Shown here one piece after another: positions 35,746 through 47,959 of a DNA stretch of 64,000 bases. Position 1 is the first letter of the stretch; each line of letters starts with the position of its first letter. This DNA is from Micrasema longulum (Eukaryota > Arthropoda > Insecta > Trichoptera > Brachycentridae), in the NCBI GenBank assembly GCA_022494885.1, contig JAGVSM010001211.1:1-64000 (forward strand), written 5' to 3'. Both the position numbers and the translations under genes were made by a program. The notes under the pieces are model-generated. The model was given only the letters and a program-made list of their open reading frames with translations, searched no databases and was not told the DNA's origin.

Positions 35746-38700
35746 TCGTAATTGCTAGATTTATTTTTCATTGAAAGCTATTTTTCTACCCGAACTTGTA
35801 CTTTATGCGTGCAATGTGAATTTTACTTACTATTATATCAGACATGTATATCATAATGTTAATATTTTATCTAAAAGAAGTACAGTACATCGCTTATTTG
35901 AGAAAAAATGTATTTTATAAAATTATAAAACTATTCACGTTCCATAATAAATATTATAACGTTTATAACAAATTTCAGTACATACATAAATGCTCACTTT
36001 TTGCTGTTTCTCGCATACAAATTTAATCTTACTTTTGGATGCCCTAAATTGTCAATTTCGAAGACCTATTTTTTCCGAGAAAAAACTTTTCAATCTTTTT
36101 TACGATACATTTATCCCAAAGTGAACGAGGACCCCGCCTTTCGCCTAACAATATAATAAGGCCCCGGTGATGGAGAAAATAAGATGTCTTATCACCTCCG
36201 CGCCGAAAATGTATATAGAAGACCCTTTTTCATACAAATTTAGCATTTCTCGTTACTCGGCCTTACGGGTCGGGGATCGGGTCTCCCAAATTGAATTTCA
36301 CAAGAGCGACCCGCTAAACGAGATGGCGGGTCTAGAGCCCGTGATTGGTTTTAGATTGAGCTCACACCATCCAGCAACATGACACACGACCGGTGAATAG
36401 CAAACACCTTCCATCGACTCGGCTGGCGCTTGCCCGTTTTCTGGTCTCTGTTGGTGTATTCGCCTACTGCCTGTAGCCTGTTGCCTGTAATCGATAACTA
36501 CATTATACTAAAAAATCTATTCGATATGATGTGGATGCGCTGTACTAAAACGCTTTCGCCGAAATGATTAAAGTTTTGTAATCATTTCGGCGAATTGATC
36601 ATGTCCAATCAATTTAATCCCAGTCAGTGAAGAATTCACTTCCCTCTTTTCTCAATCCAATGAAGTACATATTATGTACTTCTGGATTACCTTCTTTCAG
36701 CACAAAGATGCTAAGGCTACCAGATTTCAGAGAGCTCCTTCGGGCAGCTTTTCTCGTTTGACAATGAGCAAATTTTCCGTGTATGTGGGCACCGCCAAGG
36801 AAACTTATGTCCTCAGATGCGGTGTGCGGTATGTGGTGGGCAAGCTGTACTAAAACGCATGAAAACTTATTTTTATACTTCCGATGCGATTATTTTCAGC
36901 TTTTGAATTTTCGTTACCTCTTCTTCTCTCAATGGCCTTCATTAAAGTAGATTGAACAATAATACGCTCATTAAAAGCTTTATATTGTTCCCGCGGTCGC
37001 GAGATACGATCGTAACATTTTGTTTGGTGTTGTTACGCTGAGGTTTTTTAAATTATTACAGCGCGTCGTAAAAATTTAACGCTTCCAGCGGTATTTAAAT
37101 AATATCTGTGGAGCAATTTACAATTGAATGGCTATCGGCCCTTAGCCGCCGCCATTATCCCGATAAATATGGCTAACCAACGAAATGAGAGCTATTGTTT
37201 GTGTTTTTATAGCCGCAGTGAGACAGGGGGGCTGGATTGGGAGACAGGAGACAGGAGACGGGAGACCGGGTAGTAAAGTGGTACGGAATACGGATACCGC
37301 CGCGCCGATAGTGCGGGACCCGGTACCCGGTACCCGGTACCCGATACTCCTATCGGGACTCGGGACCGCGACCTTTGTTTAGTAACCAAGAACCATCATC
37401 CAGATTGCGCCAGTGTATCACGTTTCTAGGAAGCAATGTGCGCACTATTGTACGATACGGTTCAGTGTATCGCTTCTCTAAGCGATGTCATAAATAACAT
37501 TTATTATATTTCTTCCCGAACGGAACCGAAACCTAAATGGATGCCTGTGATTTATTTTAATGAGCACTCGCAGTGGGTGAAACACTCCTTCCCCGCCACT
37601 GGCGGATGTCTTAATGTTAGGAATTTTTCTCAAATAACGACGCTTATTTATTTTTCTAATATTTCCTTTTCACGTTACGGCGGAAAGCTGTGTTTATCGC
37701 GGAGTTTCCAAATAACGTAATGACGAGCATTATTATATGATCGTATCGCGTGCATCTCAATCTCGGCCGTCATTTGATTTTCTGATCCCCGTCTACAGTA
37801 CCCAGTACCTACAGTATCGTTACCACTTACCAGTTTATCTTCCTAAAACTATTTTACGGGTCATTAACTTTACTAAGCTGTCTCGCAGATTGTGGTTTTA
37901 TTTATTACCTTCCGATTTTATTTTACTGCAGAGAAAACCCATCCGATTGTCTGATGTAGTAAAAAATACATTTCAAATTTGCTAAAATAAATTTCAATAT
38001 TTTCATCAAAGTTTTCATCGCTGAATTTTTGTTTTGTTTAAATACCTCTATGTCTTACTTGTTAGACTTTTCAATTATTCGCGAATAATATAACGTTATT
38101 TTCTTAATTTTTCATTTAGAAACTCTTTATATGCCATTGAAATTTAAATTTAAAATTAGCATGTTGCGTAATACAAATTTACAATACTAGCTATGAAATG
38201 CGTCTTAAAAGAAAACAGCTATACATGGCACCTAAATGACAAAAAATAAATACACGACGACGTTTGTTTAGAGGGAGTTTGCGAAAAGTATAGTTCGTAT
38301 ATAGCCGAAACGCGAGCTATAACGATTTTAATAGCGTTTATATTTAGGAATTTGTGTTAGATGCATTTTTAATCCATATTGGTCGGAGGGAGTCAGAGAA
38401 ATTGTTGTCCGATGTAGAAGGACGTAAACTGGTTTCTTGTTTTACTAGTAATGACTTAGGACTTAGGATATAGAGATTTTGGTATTATTTATGTTTTCTC
38501 TGGATATTTATTGTTTACTTTTAAGACTGAAAAAGCACACATAATGATAAAACTGTAATTACTTTTTAATATTATTATAAAGTACATAATTTACTGCCTT
38601 AGAACGGGGAAGCTATCCCTAGTTAGGCAGTTTAGATGAACCAACAGCAAAAATAAAAAATATATATGTTTACTTTTACTACTTAATTAATTTGTTGTAT

Positions 38701-39119
38701 AAATAATTACTTGTAAATTGCTGTAATAAATATGTAAAAAAAGAAATTAGGTACAAACGAACTTACGAAACGAAGGCACGACATGGTAAAGAGTCACAAG
38801 AACCGAAATACGTGAATTAGGTTGATATCTTTTAAAATATTAGGCTCAACATCATAATGTTACGTGGTTTTTTATATTAAGGTTTTTTGTGTTTTTCTTT
38901 TTTTTTACTATTTTTTTTTTCGGTGTACATATTTTTCTTTTTTCCATAGTACATAATTAGAGTTTTTTAAGTTTATAGAATTTAAGAGATAAAATTATGT
39001 ATATATATTAGAACTTAACTATAAGCACCTGCTGACGAACTGCATTTTATGCTGTTCAGTAGGACTTGATAATTTATATGATAATTTTCGAATGCTTTTG
39101 ATAAATAAATAAAAATAAA
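35746..39119. other. Intergenic, short repeats only
   Basis: No gene seen. It contains a perfect 15-bp hairpin at 36556-36570/36579-36593 (TCGCCGAAATGATTA), a GAGACAGG-type iteration at 37240-37268, and an iterated GGTACCC run at 37317-37343. The last two sit in a GC-richer patch (37200-37380). ORFs at 37185 and 37207 are mirror shadows of that patch. Confidence 0.5.
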
Positions 39120-39328
39120 ATTAAGCTAAAGACAAGATTTTTTGAAATGCGGGCGAGATTTAAAAACAAATATTTCATGTTGAAAATAAAATATTAAAAT
39201 TAGACAACTTTGAAATCTTAGAAATTAAAAAAGCGATTCATAATAAGAAAACAATAATTAATAACCAAATAAACAATATTTCTTTTAGTCCTCTCCTGTC
39301 TTACTTCGAAAAAAATGATATTAAATTA

Positions 39329-40202
39329 TTTATTTATTTATTTAACTTTTTGTACATAATGTTATTTGTACATTGGCGGGCTTATTGCCAAATGGCAATT
39401 TCTTCCAACCAACCAATAAAATAAAAGTTTTATTTTTATAATTCAAGTTACAGAACATATTCAATAGAAAAAAAAGATTAAAAAGTTAAAAATATATAAA
39501 AATAGAAATAAACGTATTTGTTTATAAATTACCTTAAATCAAAACTATTACTCAATGGGAAAAAGGAAAAAAGAGGAAAAAGGAAAGGAGGAGAGATTAA
39601 GGAAGAGAAAGGAGATGTTTCTTCAGACGTGATTTAAACAGAGATAATGTAGTAACATCTTTGATGGTGGATGGGAGATGATTCCAGTCGAGCCGCATGG
39701 ACACTATATGAGTTAGAGAAGAAAGAGGAATTGTGTATGGGTATTAAGAGAGTGCCTTGAGAATGAGAACGAAGAGGTAAACCATGAACTGATAAGCGTT
39801 GAAATTTTTCACACAGGTATATAGGAGCGTTAGGACTATGAAGTACATTGAACAGAAGTGAGAGGGAGTGATAGTCTCCGCTGTCTAATTTTGAGCCATT
39901 TCAGTTGCCTACGATAATCAGAAATGTGGTCATATTTCCTAAGACCAAAAATGTACCTTATGCATGTATTCTGAAGTCGTTCAAGTTTATCGAGTTGCTC
40001 ACAGCTTAAATCAGTCATGGAAACATCAGCGTAATCTAGAATGGGTAGTAGTAATGCTTGTACAAGAGTGCATTTAGTACTAATGGGTAAGAATTTTTGC
40101 AACCTTCTAAGTGAGTGTAGACTGAAAAATATTTTGCGGCTTAATTCATTAGTATGAGCTCGCCAGCAGAGATATTCATCCATTAGTACTCCTAGATTTT
40201 TC
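39329..40202 (-). pseudogene. CR1-like LINE 3' part with target duplication
   Basis: An 874-bp insertion flanked by AAATTA at 39323-39328 and 40203-40208. The minus strand opens KNLGVLMDEYLCWRAHTNEL and continues SLRRLQKFLP, LPILDYADV, LERLQNTCIRYIFGLRKYDH to 39836. After a frameshift it continues with HAARLESS and LFKSRLKKHLLSLP to about 39597. The 3' UTR ends TTTGGCAATAAGCCCGCCAA and an AAATAAAT tail. 5'-truncated. Confidence 0.85.
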
Positions 40203-40267
40203 AAATTACCACCCGTGAAAGGAAAAAACGACTTTATTTATTGGGCCTATGTGTATTTAGTGAACAT

Positions 40268-40417
40268 GAGAACATGTGACAACAAAATAAATTGTTTTAA
40301 TTAAATTTCAAATTTAAAAGCTTCAATTAAATTAATTTAACAAAAGAATCACTATGTAAAGCGCCCTTGAGGTATTTTATTACGAAAATGGCGCTATATA
40401 AGTTATCCATAATAATG
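40268..40417 (+). repeat. CR1-like LINE 3' tail fragment
   Basis: A 150-bp piece with TGTGACAACAAAATAAATTG and AAGCGCCCTTGAGG, ending ATCCATAATAAT. It is the complement of 48857-48995, the 3' end of another CR1-like LINE. It is inserted in the PLE terminus between GAACATG and ATAAAAATA. Confidence 0.75.
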
Positions 40418-40500
40418 ATAAAAATAGAATCAATTCATTAGTTACGTAAACATTGACGAAGAAGCTTGTTTGCTCTGAAACCGGTGGGATTTTTTGTAAC

Positions 40501-41329
40501 ATTAGGTATATTAAAAACATTATTCTGACGACCGGTCATCTTCACTTTCATGGCGAAGATGTTGCACCGACCATGCCAAATAATGTTTACCGCTGGTCCG
40601 GAATAAAACAGCTGGTATGTTTACGTTCTCCGCTGTCACAACACGGCGATGTGGCTGTGTGCGCGGGTCGACGACCTCTTGTTTATTGCGATATAAATTT
40701 CACGATGTAAGATATTTTTATAACAAGTGCCTACAGCGCAGCCGTCCGGCTGGTAAACAAACATACACCCCGAAAGGGCCATACTGCACCCGAGAGCCGA
40801 AAACACCGCGCGTATCACAAAATGTGTTTTTTTACGCCTCGCTTGGATTTTAACCGACGCTTTTCCCGAATATTTTTTCCGCCAGTCTCTAATCAAGCGA
40901 GTGATAGGCTATCTTTTGTAATATAATTTGAGATCAGTGAACGGCACGGTTGTTACAAAATGAACCTTTTGAACAACAATAGACACTCTGGTGCTTTATT
41001 AAAAGCCGTACGAATGCTATTATATTATCTGATAAAATATATTTCGCCGTTGTGTTATCGTCGTAAAGTGGAAATCGTTTAAAATTCAGTAGCAGAAATT
41101 ACAATTATCTCGTCCAAAAACTCAACAGGAAATCTCCATCATGATGCAAACGCAAACGTTTGAAATTAAGGGGAGCCATACAAACGATTATTTACATATA
41201 ATACGGAATACTGTGGAACCTCTATATTCGTCATTAATCTGTTCTCGGGGGTCAAACTAATATGAAGTATGACGAATGAACGAAGAAAAAAATTAACAAA
41301 TTACAACTGGAATGGAGAATACCTTAAAT
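40501..41329. other. Spacer, no gene seen
   Basis: ORFs of 78-86 codons overlap on both strands and lack family features. Confidence 0.4.
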
Positions 41330-41460
41330 AAGGGAATATGGAAGTCTAGGCATTTACAGGGCTTATGACCTGTCATTGGCTGGTTTAAGTGGCCACTTTA
41401 CACACTGCGTAACATTCACCATTTTGCCTATTTTAGTGAATCGACAATAGTATAAATATT
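41330..41460 (+). repeat. Dispersed repeat C, best internal copy
   Basis: Reads GGGAATATGGAAGTCTAGGC, ACAGGGCTTATGACCTGTCA, TTAAGTGGCCACTTTACAC and ACCATTTTGCC. The same order is found at 63862-64000. Its coding status is unknown. Confidence 0.65.
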
Positions 41461-41564
41461 CTCCATTTCTATTTTCTATAAACCTTCGACACATCGCTAA
41501 CAGATGTATTATTCCGTCGCCCGAAATTCCACAGATTTCTAACCATTTTCCAAAAACTCCCACT

Positions 41565-41876
41565 GGCGGCCGCGCGCGGCAGTGAGGGTAATCATTGTTC
41601 CGCGGAGATAGCGTGTCCGTTATCTCGGCGGCGATGTCTCGAGACATTTTTTTGTCCTACAATTGCTGTTTACACGTGGACAATGGTCAAGTCCCGCGCG
41701 CGGTGGTAGGGGTAATCATTGTTCCGCGGGGCATAATTTGCCCCAGCCTGCACGTCTATCTCGGTGGCGATGTCTAGAGACAATTTTATGTCCTACAAGT
41801 CGCTGTTTACACGTGGGCAATGGTCGAGTCTTGGGACAAAACAATATTGTATTGACCACGTGTAAACCCGGCTTCA
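41565..41876 (+). mobile_element. MITE family D, with internal duplication
   Basis: The block with TAATCATTGTTCCGCGG, GGCGGCGATGTCT, TGTCCTACAA and GCTGTTTACACGTGG occurs twice (41586-41685 and 41711-41822), then the terminus CACGTGTAAACCCGGCTT. The opposite terminus was not found. Confidence 0.65.
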
Positions 41877-42559
41877 CAAATATGGAAGAAAAAACAACAT
41901 CAATAGAGATGCACCGAATACACGATAATTATTCGTATTCAGCGTGGTTTTATATGTTCGGTATTCGGCATAATATTCGGTTAAAATACTGAATATTAAA
42001 ATACTTATGGTGGACTCACACTAGGCCAGCAAATGGGACCGCATGCCGCATGCAAGCGGAAGTGTACGACTTTATCAAAACCGCTAATCCTGCGTTTTAA
42101 TGGTAAAATCAAATTACTATGGTCATGTCCACCCCGTTGACTCGGGGGTCAGCCTTGCGTGCGCTTTATTCCATCTCCAATTTATAACGTATCGTACATA
42201 TATCATAGTAAGACTTAAGCTTGAAAATAATAATAATAAAGTAAAGTGAAATTATATAATTAACATTTATTTAAAGTTTGAAGTATTTAACATTTTGCCT
42301 GGCGCCTATCGAACTTTTACAAACTTGTTTAGCGCGACAAACCGCAAGTGTAATGAACCGAATATTCGGTTTGGTAAGCGCGAAACCAGGTTATGTTAAT
42401 ATTCGGTTCGGTTCAAGAAATCCGTATTCGGCTCATCTCTAGTCATCAAAATGTGACGATTATCTAATATTACGAATATGGGGGTTGACGATTATAGATA
42501 TTCCAATGTATATATTTTTCTAGTCTGCAATAAGTAATATATCTGGTAAAAGTTGGCAA
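41877..42559. other. Spacer, no gene seen
   Basis: Contains repeated GAATATTCGG(T/C)-like motifs between 41930 and 42435. No recognised element. Confidence 0.4.
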
Positions 42560-42610
42560 AATATGATATTATGTCCGTTTTTAAGCATATTGAGTTATAT
42601 ATATTGTTAT

Positions 42611-43080
42611 AAATCAACCTTGGCAAACAAATGTTTGTCGCAAGAGGCAACATTAGCAGTTTACAATGGAGTCCTTGTCCCGGCCCTGATGTATGGGAGC
42701 GAAGTATGGTCTTGGAAAAACAGGGATGAAAGTAGGCTGAATGCTGTCGAAATGCGATCTCTCAGGGGAATGTGTGGTAAAACTATGTACAATAGATGCA
42801 CAAATGTTGAGGTCCGTACATTACGTAAGGCTGAGATAAGGGTTATCGACAAAATCAAGAAAGGAGTTATGCGTTGGTTTGGACATGTACAGCGAATGGA
42901 CAGCGAAAGAACGGGTAAAAATATTTACGATGCGAATGTTGATGGATGCAGAAGAAGAGTGCGTGCATGAGAAGATGTACGAATGTAGGGAAGCGAGATC
43001 TGTATGCAAAGATAGAGTGATGTGGCGTTCTATCCTCTCTGCCTCCCCTTACGGGGAAACGGCGAGATGGTTTGTTATTG
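42611..43080 (+). pseudogene. RTE/R4-like LINE pol C-terminus
   Basis: Encodes LAVYNGVLVPALMYGSEVWS, then NAVEMRSLRGMCGKT and KIKKGVMRWFGHVQRMDSER. After a frameshift near 42960 it reads MYECREARSVCKDRVMWRSI with SASPYGE. These are the L-P-x-L-x-Y-G-S-E-x-W and W-F-G-H-V-x-R-M blocks typical of RTE-like pol C-termini. The flanks (TATATATTGTTATA on the left, AAACACGCTATGG on the right) belong to the repeat of 22.1 kb, so this is a nested insertion. Confidence 0.8.
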
Positions 43081-43959
43081 TATATGTCACCGAATCGTAA
43101 ACACGCTATGGTGCAAAAAAACTGTACAAACTAATGTTTCATGCATCTACTGAGAATTGAGTTTAGAAACTAAAAGTTCAATTTTTAGAGCCCTCTTTTA
43201 AAATTTATAAAAAAATTACATGTGTTTTGCCATCTTGAATAGATATCGTAGTTAGTGCAATATGTTTTGTGACAATTTTGATCGAATGTGAGAAGCATAT
43301 AAATATTTACTTTATTATTTTGAGCTACGCTTGACTATGTTTTTTGTAAAAAATACGACGTTATTTTCCGAAATTTGCAATTTATCTACCTACGTATCTA
43401 CGTAGGTTAGATAGGTCAGAGTAATGTTTTTTGAGACCGATATTTTACTTAATAATCTCATGTTTTTTCTAAATGGTTTCGTACTAAAATATTTTTACTG
43501 TGTTTTCTCTTTTCAGTGGCGCGTGTTGTTTTCCATGCTAAAAATGAACAGAAATTTAAAGATAAATTTACTAATATTTGCTTAGGTGAAATCTTACGTC
43601 TGGTATTCTATATTGACAATTGACTCACTACTGTTTTTGCGTTCTTTCGCACATTTATTGGTATTTCAAAACATAAGCGTACATCTGATAAATACTACAG
43701 ATAAATAAGTATGTAGGTTCGCTTTTAGCCTCTTTGATGGAAAAATAACAGTTTGTTTCGTGGATATTCGTTTTTAGATCCGGGAAAAATTTCTAAAACC
43801 CACCGTAAATCTCGGTGAAAATTTGATATTTTTACGGTGTATTTCATGGCAGTGAGCCAGCTAGATTTCCGAATGCCTTCAAATATTATTTTCATTCAAT
43901 TATCAATTATTTTTTTATTTTCCGCGTTGATCGAAGACGCGCCAATCCCTCTATCATAA

Positions 43960-44030
43960 TTATCATCATCATTTCCCTATCCGCACCAAGCGGTGCTTAG
44001 GACACTGAATTAGTACTCCGATAATAAAAT
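43960..44030 (-). repeat. SINE family S2 3' end
   Basis: ATCATCATTTCCC...GCACCAAGCGGTGCTTAGGACACTG resembles the minus-strand 3' terminus of family S2 at 47433 and 48754. Confidence 0.5.
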
Positions 44031-44199
44031 TATGTAATAACGTACATACATACTCATAACTCTTTCCTACATCAATGGAGTATGCCGGTATGAGTTTTGG
44101 CCAGCAACTATAATATATTTTTACACACTTTTAAACCATATAAAATAATAAAAGAAATGGTACAATTATTTGTTGAAATTTGAATAACGATATTTTTTT

Positions 44200-44400
44200 A
44201 AATATGGCCTCTCTTATACATGCTATTCGCATAAATCGCATCGAGTCTGTTCAGCATAAATTTATATGAAAAATTGCTTACAAATCAGGAATCACAAGAG
44301 ACAATTATATATGTACAGACATGGAACTTTTTCTTAATTTATCGAGATTTTCGAAACCCCGATTTTGTGATTTAAGATAGATTTAATCTGCATCACTAAA
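44200..44400 (+). pseudogene. Jockey-like LINE RT fragment
   Basis: The frame reads NRIESVQHKFI, a stop, KIAYKSGITRDNY and MELFLNLSRF. This matches the I-E-x-V-Q-x-K-F block seen at 61820-62221. Short and decayed. Confidence 0.5.
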
Positions 44401-44489
44401 ATACTTTGTTCGATGGTTTGTTCGATGTCTCAACTATTCTTCAATAACTTGGCTACGACAGTTTAGAGACTTGAACGAATGTGTATTTG

Positions 44490-44840
44490 ACTACACATTT
44501 TTATCATTTTAAAAAGAATATGCACTTGATTATTTTGAAATATTGGAGATTAGAAAGGCTGTAAATAAAAATTTTAATATCATTCATAATCAAATAAATC
44601 TTAGTAATAGTCACATTTTCAATATGTTCCCTCTCCCTAAATCCACACACAAACCCCCTCTCTTCTCTACCCCCGTAGCCACGCCCACTCTAACTCCACT
44701 GTGAAAATTTTATAAATGTTATGTTAGTTTGTAATTAATAACCCTGAAGAAGGCATAGTATTGCCGAAACTAGTTGGTTGTCAAATTATAGGAAATATAA
44801 GTGGCACATAAAAACAAAGTGATTTTATTTTATTTTAATT
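44490..44840 (+). mobile_element. PLE 3' end and terminus, family F
   Basis: Coding for the end of a Penelope GIY-YIG domain is unusually clear: ALDYFEILEIRKAVNKNF, then IIHNQINLSNSHIFNM (about 44525-44630). An upstream HFYHFKK is one base out of frame. A non-coding terminus with the hammerhead motif and ATATAAGTGGCACATAAAAA follows, then AACAAAGTGATTTTATTTTA. 5'-truncated. Confidence 0.75.
44731..44788 (+). ncRNA. Hammerhead-like ribozyme, PLE family F (best plus-strand copy)
   Basis: Stem I AACC (44740-44743), core CTGAAGA (44744-44750), extra A44751, stem II GGCA-TAGTAT-TGCC (44752-44765), GAA, palindromic ACTAGT (44769-44774), cleavage base T44775, stem I GGTT (44776-44779). Beyond an internal loop, TAATT upstream can pair with AATTA downstream, extending stem I as in natural type I hammerheads. 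Confidence 0.75.
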
Positions 44841-45005
44841 GAAACAATTTATTTTGTTGTCACATGCTACGGATTTATTCAAATGATTTAGAGAACAAGT
44901 GGGTTTTAGGTTTTTTCCGAAACATCACTTCACTTTCACAGCCTCGCACCTCTGCTGGGAGAGCATTCCATGCCATAGGGCCTGCGACCGCAAATGTGCG
45001 TTCGT
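44841..45005 (-). pseudogene. CR1-like LINE 3' remnant
   Basis: The minus strand reads RTFAVAGPMAWNALPAEVRG, then CESEVMFRKK. It is nearly identical to the copy at 48990-49138, including the 3' UTR with TTTGTTGTCACATGCTACGG on the plus strand. Confidence 0.8.
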
Positions 45006-45009
45006 TTGC

Positions 45010-45315
45010 ATTGGTTTGTATGTTCCTGATCATTACCTAAGACAGCGTCAGCATAGATTGTTTCATATTCCGATATACAGGACCAACCTGCCGATTATTA
45101 TGCCTGTTGGAAGAGCTACCGTTATGCTGAACAACATCGCTCTGGTTATTGATCTGTTCCATGTATCCGAAGGGGTTTTCCAGAGCAGGATTATCCTGCT
45201 ACTTTGACATGAGTCTCTTTCGTGTATTTTTTTCTTTTTTATAATATGTACTTCTTGAATGTATTTTTGTAACTTATATGGTATTTTTAAATAAATGAAT
45301 TGAATCGAATCGAAC
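45010..45315 (+). pseudogene. Jockey-like LINE C-terminus and tail
   Basis: The frame reads RQHRLFHIPIYRTNLPIIMP, then INRA-like GRATVMLNNIALVIDLFHVS and a stop at about 45205. A 3' UTR ends in AAATAAATGAATTGAATCGA. The L-F-x-I-P-x-x-R-T-N block is typical of Jockey-like C-termini. Confidence 0.65.
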
Positions 45316-46002
45316 AAATATACCTCTTAAGATTCCTTCACGTAGCCTCAGAAATAATTCAATTCTGTTTTTCGGTTATAAGACGTATTATGGTTTCCAA
45401 ACACCTATACCCAGAATGGTCAGACTTATGAATGGAAATCAGGATTATTATTTTGGTTGTAATTTAAACAACTCAAGTAATCACTAAAAAAAAAATATTC
45501 AACAAGTTACTTATTCTTCCAATCAACCTGGATCCCATTATGTTTGTCCATTATATTAATGTCTTTTATTTATTTCTAGTTTTATGTTACTATTTTTAAT
45601 TATTTCGTTCTTATGTTCAAAACGGACTTTGTCCGTAAATTTATTAAAATAAAAAATACGCTACAATTGGTTGACTTGGAATGCAATGATTTTATATGCA
45701 AAGTCCTTTGATAAAAGCACTCTTTCTATAACTCACGACGATTGATCGAAACACGTGCTTTATAAGGCGTCCGCAATGAATCCCGAGATCGGTAATTATT
45801 ACGGCTGCCGATGACGTCACTTTAATTTATTTGCTCAGTATTGTTTTCAGTGATGTACCGATCACTCGAGAAAAGCTTAATTTCAGTTTCACTCCATTAT
45901 GGCATAATGTATTGAATGGATACTATGCAATTATTGGAATACGCTTACAAACAGCGGAGTAAAAATAAGAAGCTACATAACCTGAATAATATATCATTAT
46001 AT
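45316..46002. other. Spacer, no gene seen
   Basis: Nothing recognised. Confidence 0.4.
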
Positions 46003-46570
46003 TACAGCAGAGATTCAAAGCGTTTTAGAGAAGGGAATATGGAAGTCTAGGCATTTATTTATTTATTTAAACAGGCAGACAAAAAGAAAAATAAACAGAA
46101 TAAAGAACAAAAACAAATCTCAAAATATAAATGAATGCAATTTTTTTAAAAATGAATATATGAATTTTTTTGCCCTGCTCATTATGTACAAGGCTTATAT
46201 TAAGTGCAAAATGTATGTCTTTCTAATTTCTCTGACTATAGTGTGAGGATCTGTTGGTGAAAACTCATACAAGAGAAGCCGGACTATTGACAGGCATCAA
46301 CAGGCCTTCCGTTACACTTTGAGAGTGTTCGGCATTTGGTGTCCTATTTTTATTTATTTTAACAATCACCTTTACTATTTTTACCATGTATGATATTACC
46401 TTATGCGATAAATCCTCATGACTTATTACTGTTACGATATCTTCAGGTCATCATCTAGACTTCTAGCTGCATTCGCTCTAAGCTAAAAATGGGACAATGC
46501 ATCAACAAATGAGGGACATCTTGAGGTGTCTCGTCATCACATGGACAGCTATTGATTTCTGATATCTCAT
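46003..46570 (-). pseudogene. I/Jockey-type LINE fragment inserted in repeat C
   Basis: 46003-46055 is repeat C (GAGAAGGGAATATGGAAGTC). From 46056 the plus strand shows the complement of a LINE 3' tail (TTTATTTATTTAAACAGGC). The minus strand at 46560-46440 reads SCPCDDETPQDVPHLLMHCP and IFSLERMQLE, the post-RNase H block shared with 29740-30112. Truncated at both ends of the coding region. Confidence 0.7.
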
Positions 46571-47432
46571 TGGGTTGATTTTGATAATATGTTAATCAAA
46601 GTAATTTTGACAACTATTATAAAAATGTCAACATCAGAACTTTGATGGTGATGATGGTTATTATTTTCATCCTGAAATTTTCAAACATATAGATTCATTA
46701 TTAATTCAGAGCTGTACGCGAAGCTTTAAACGTACCTAGGTAATATAAGAAAATTAATCCTTTCATTTTTTGTAGTAATCCCTTGGTGGTTCATAGAAGC
46801 AAATTCCCGCTATTTAAAATACCATTAAATATAAGGCTTTCCGTCGGGGATTCTCCTTCCCTTAACAGTTTGTCCGTTTTATCTATCGGGCGCACGAGAC
46901 TTACCCGTCACCCTCCTACTCTGGTCATAGTCGTGACGTCGCAGGACTACTCCCAAGTCCCAAAGGACACCAGGAGGCAGAGATAGGGTTGCAAGCTACG
47001 TTTTTAATTTCTGGCATCTCAGCATTTTTTAAATCCAACCCCCACCCGACTTTCATTGAAGATCGCCCCTTTGAAATCATGCTACCGTCGGCGTTGCGAC
47101 GTCTTCGAGATATTTCATTTTAATATTCCGTGTACACAATAATCGTGTACTTTAATTTTTTTTATAGCCATAGATTTTTAGGGGTTTATTTATTCGCTAA
47201 GCCTTCTTGACTTATTTTAAATGACTTGTGGTCGTTGAAATCATTCAATTACCTCATATGTAATTAAATATTTTTTGACTTGAAGGATGATTTAATAATT
47301 AATGACAGGTTTAAAAAAATGTGAAAGATGCATAAATGTTTGACTGTTTAAATTTAGGGAAAAATAAATTGATAAATACGTATATAATTCGTGTAAAATC
47401 GCTTAAATCTGAGTTAGTTTACAAAAAATAAA
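46571..47432. other. Spacer, no gene seen
   Basis: The 67-codon ORF at 46783 has no family features. Confidence 0.4.
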
Positions 47433-47769
47433 TCATCCATCATCACCCTTCCCGCACCCAGTGGTTCATAGAGCACTGCATACGTGTACCAGTGTTTTGT
47501 TAATCTGTTACATGAAGAAAAAGTGAAGGAAAATAATACGCTTAAGAAGCCAATCCAGGGACAGTGAATTATTGTGTACTACGATTAAAATATATGTTTC
47601 AAATTATCTTGGCCAGGAATTTAACCTGGGCCCTCAAGAAGTAAAAGCGCGCCTACCCCTACGAGGCAGACTTATCTTTACTCGATTATCTTTTTTAGGA
47701 TTTTTACCTTGAAGTAGCCGGAAATGCTCGTCCACGTTTTTGGTTTTGTCACATCTGCCTGAACACAGA
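47433..47769 (-). repeat. SINE family S2, near full-length
   Basis: On the minus strand it contains GGTAAAAATCCTAAAAAAG, the tRNA-like GTAGGCGCGC and B-box-like GGTTAAATTCCTGGCC, then a 3' end ACCACTGGGTGCGGGAAGGG with GATGATGG. It aligns with 22627-23010 over its length. Confidence 0.75.
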
Positions 47770-47959
47770 ATAAGTCCCACGAAATAAATAACTAATTAAA
47801 AAAAAAAAAACATTCAAATTCACAAATATAGTTCTTTAAATATTAATTTTTCGCACAACTTAGTTGATTAAAAATATAAATAAATGTTGTCGAATGTAAT
47901 TTTATCTTGATTGGTAAACATTTTTTTTGGAACATTCATGATTAGGAAAAATATATCAT

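Larger units (their letters stand above)
39120..40500 (+). mobile_element. PLE 3' end, family A, split by two LINE insertions
   Basis: PLE pieces are 39120-39328, 40203-40267 and 40418-40500. The first codes, with a shift, HVENKILKLDNFEILEIKKAI and NNQINNISF, the C-terminal end of a Penelope GIY-YIG endonuclease. The three pieces align in order with the uninterrupted copy at 32890-33120. The hammerhead motif at 40453-40485 (TTGACGA, A, GAAGC...GCTCT, GAA, ACCGGT) has a mismatch in stem II. Confidence 0.72.
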
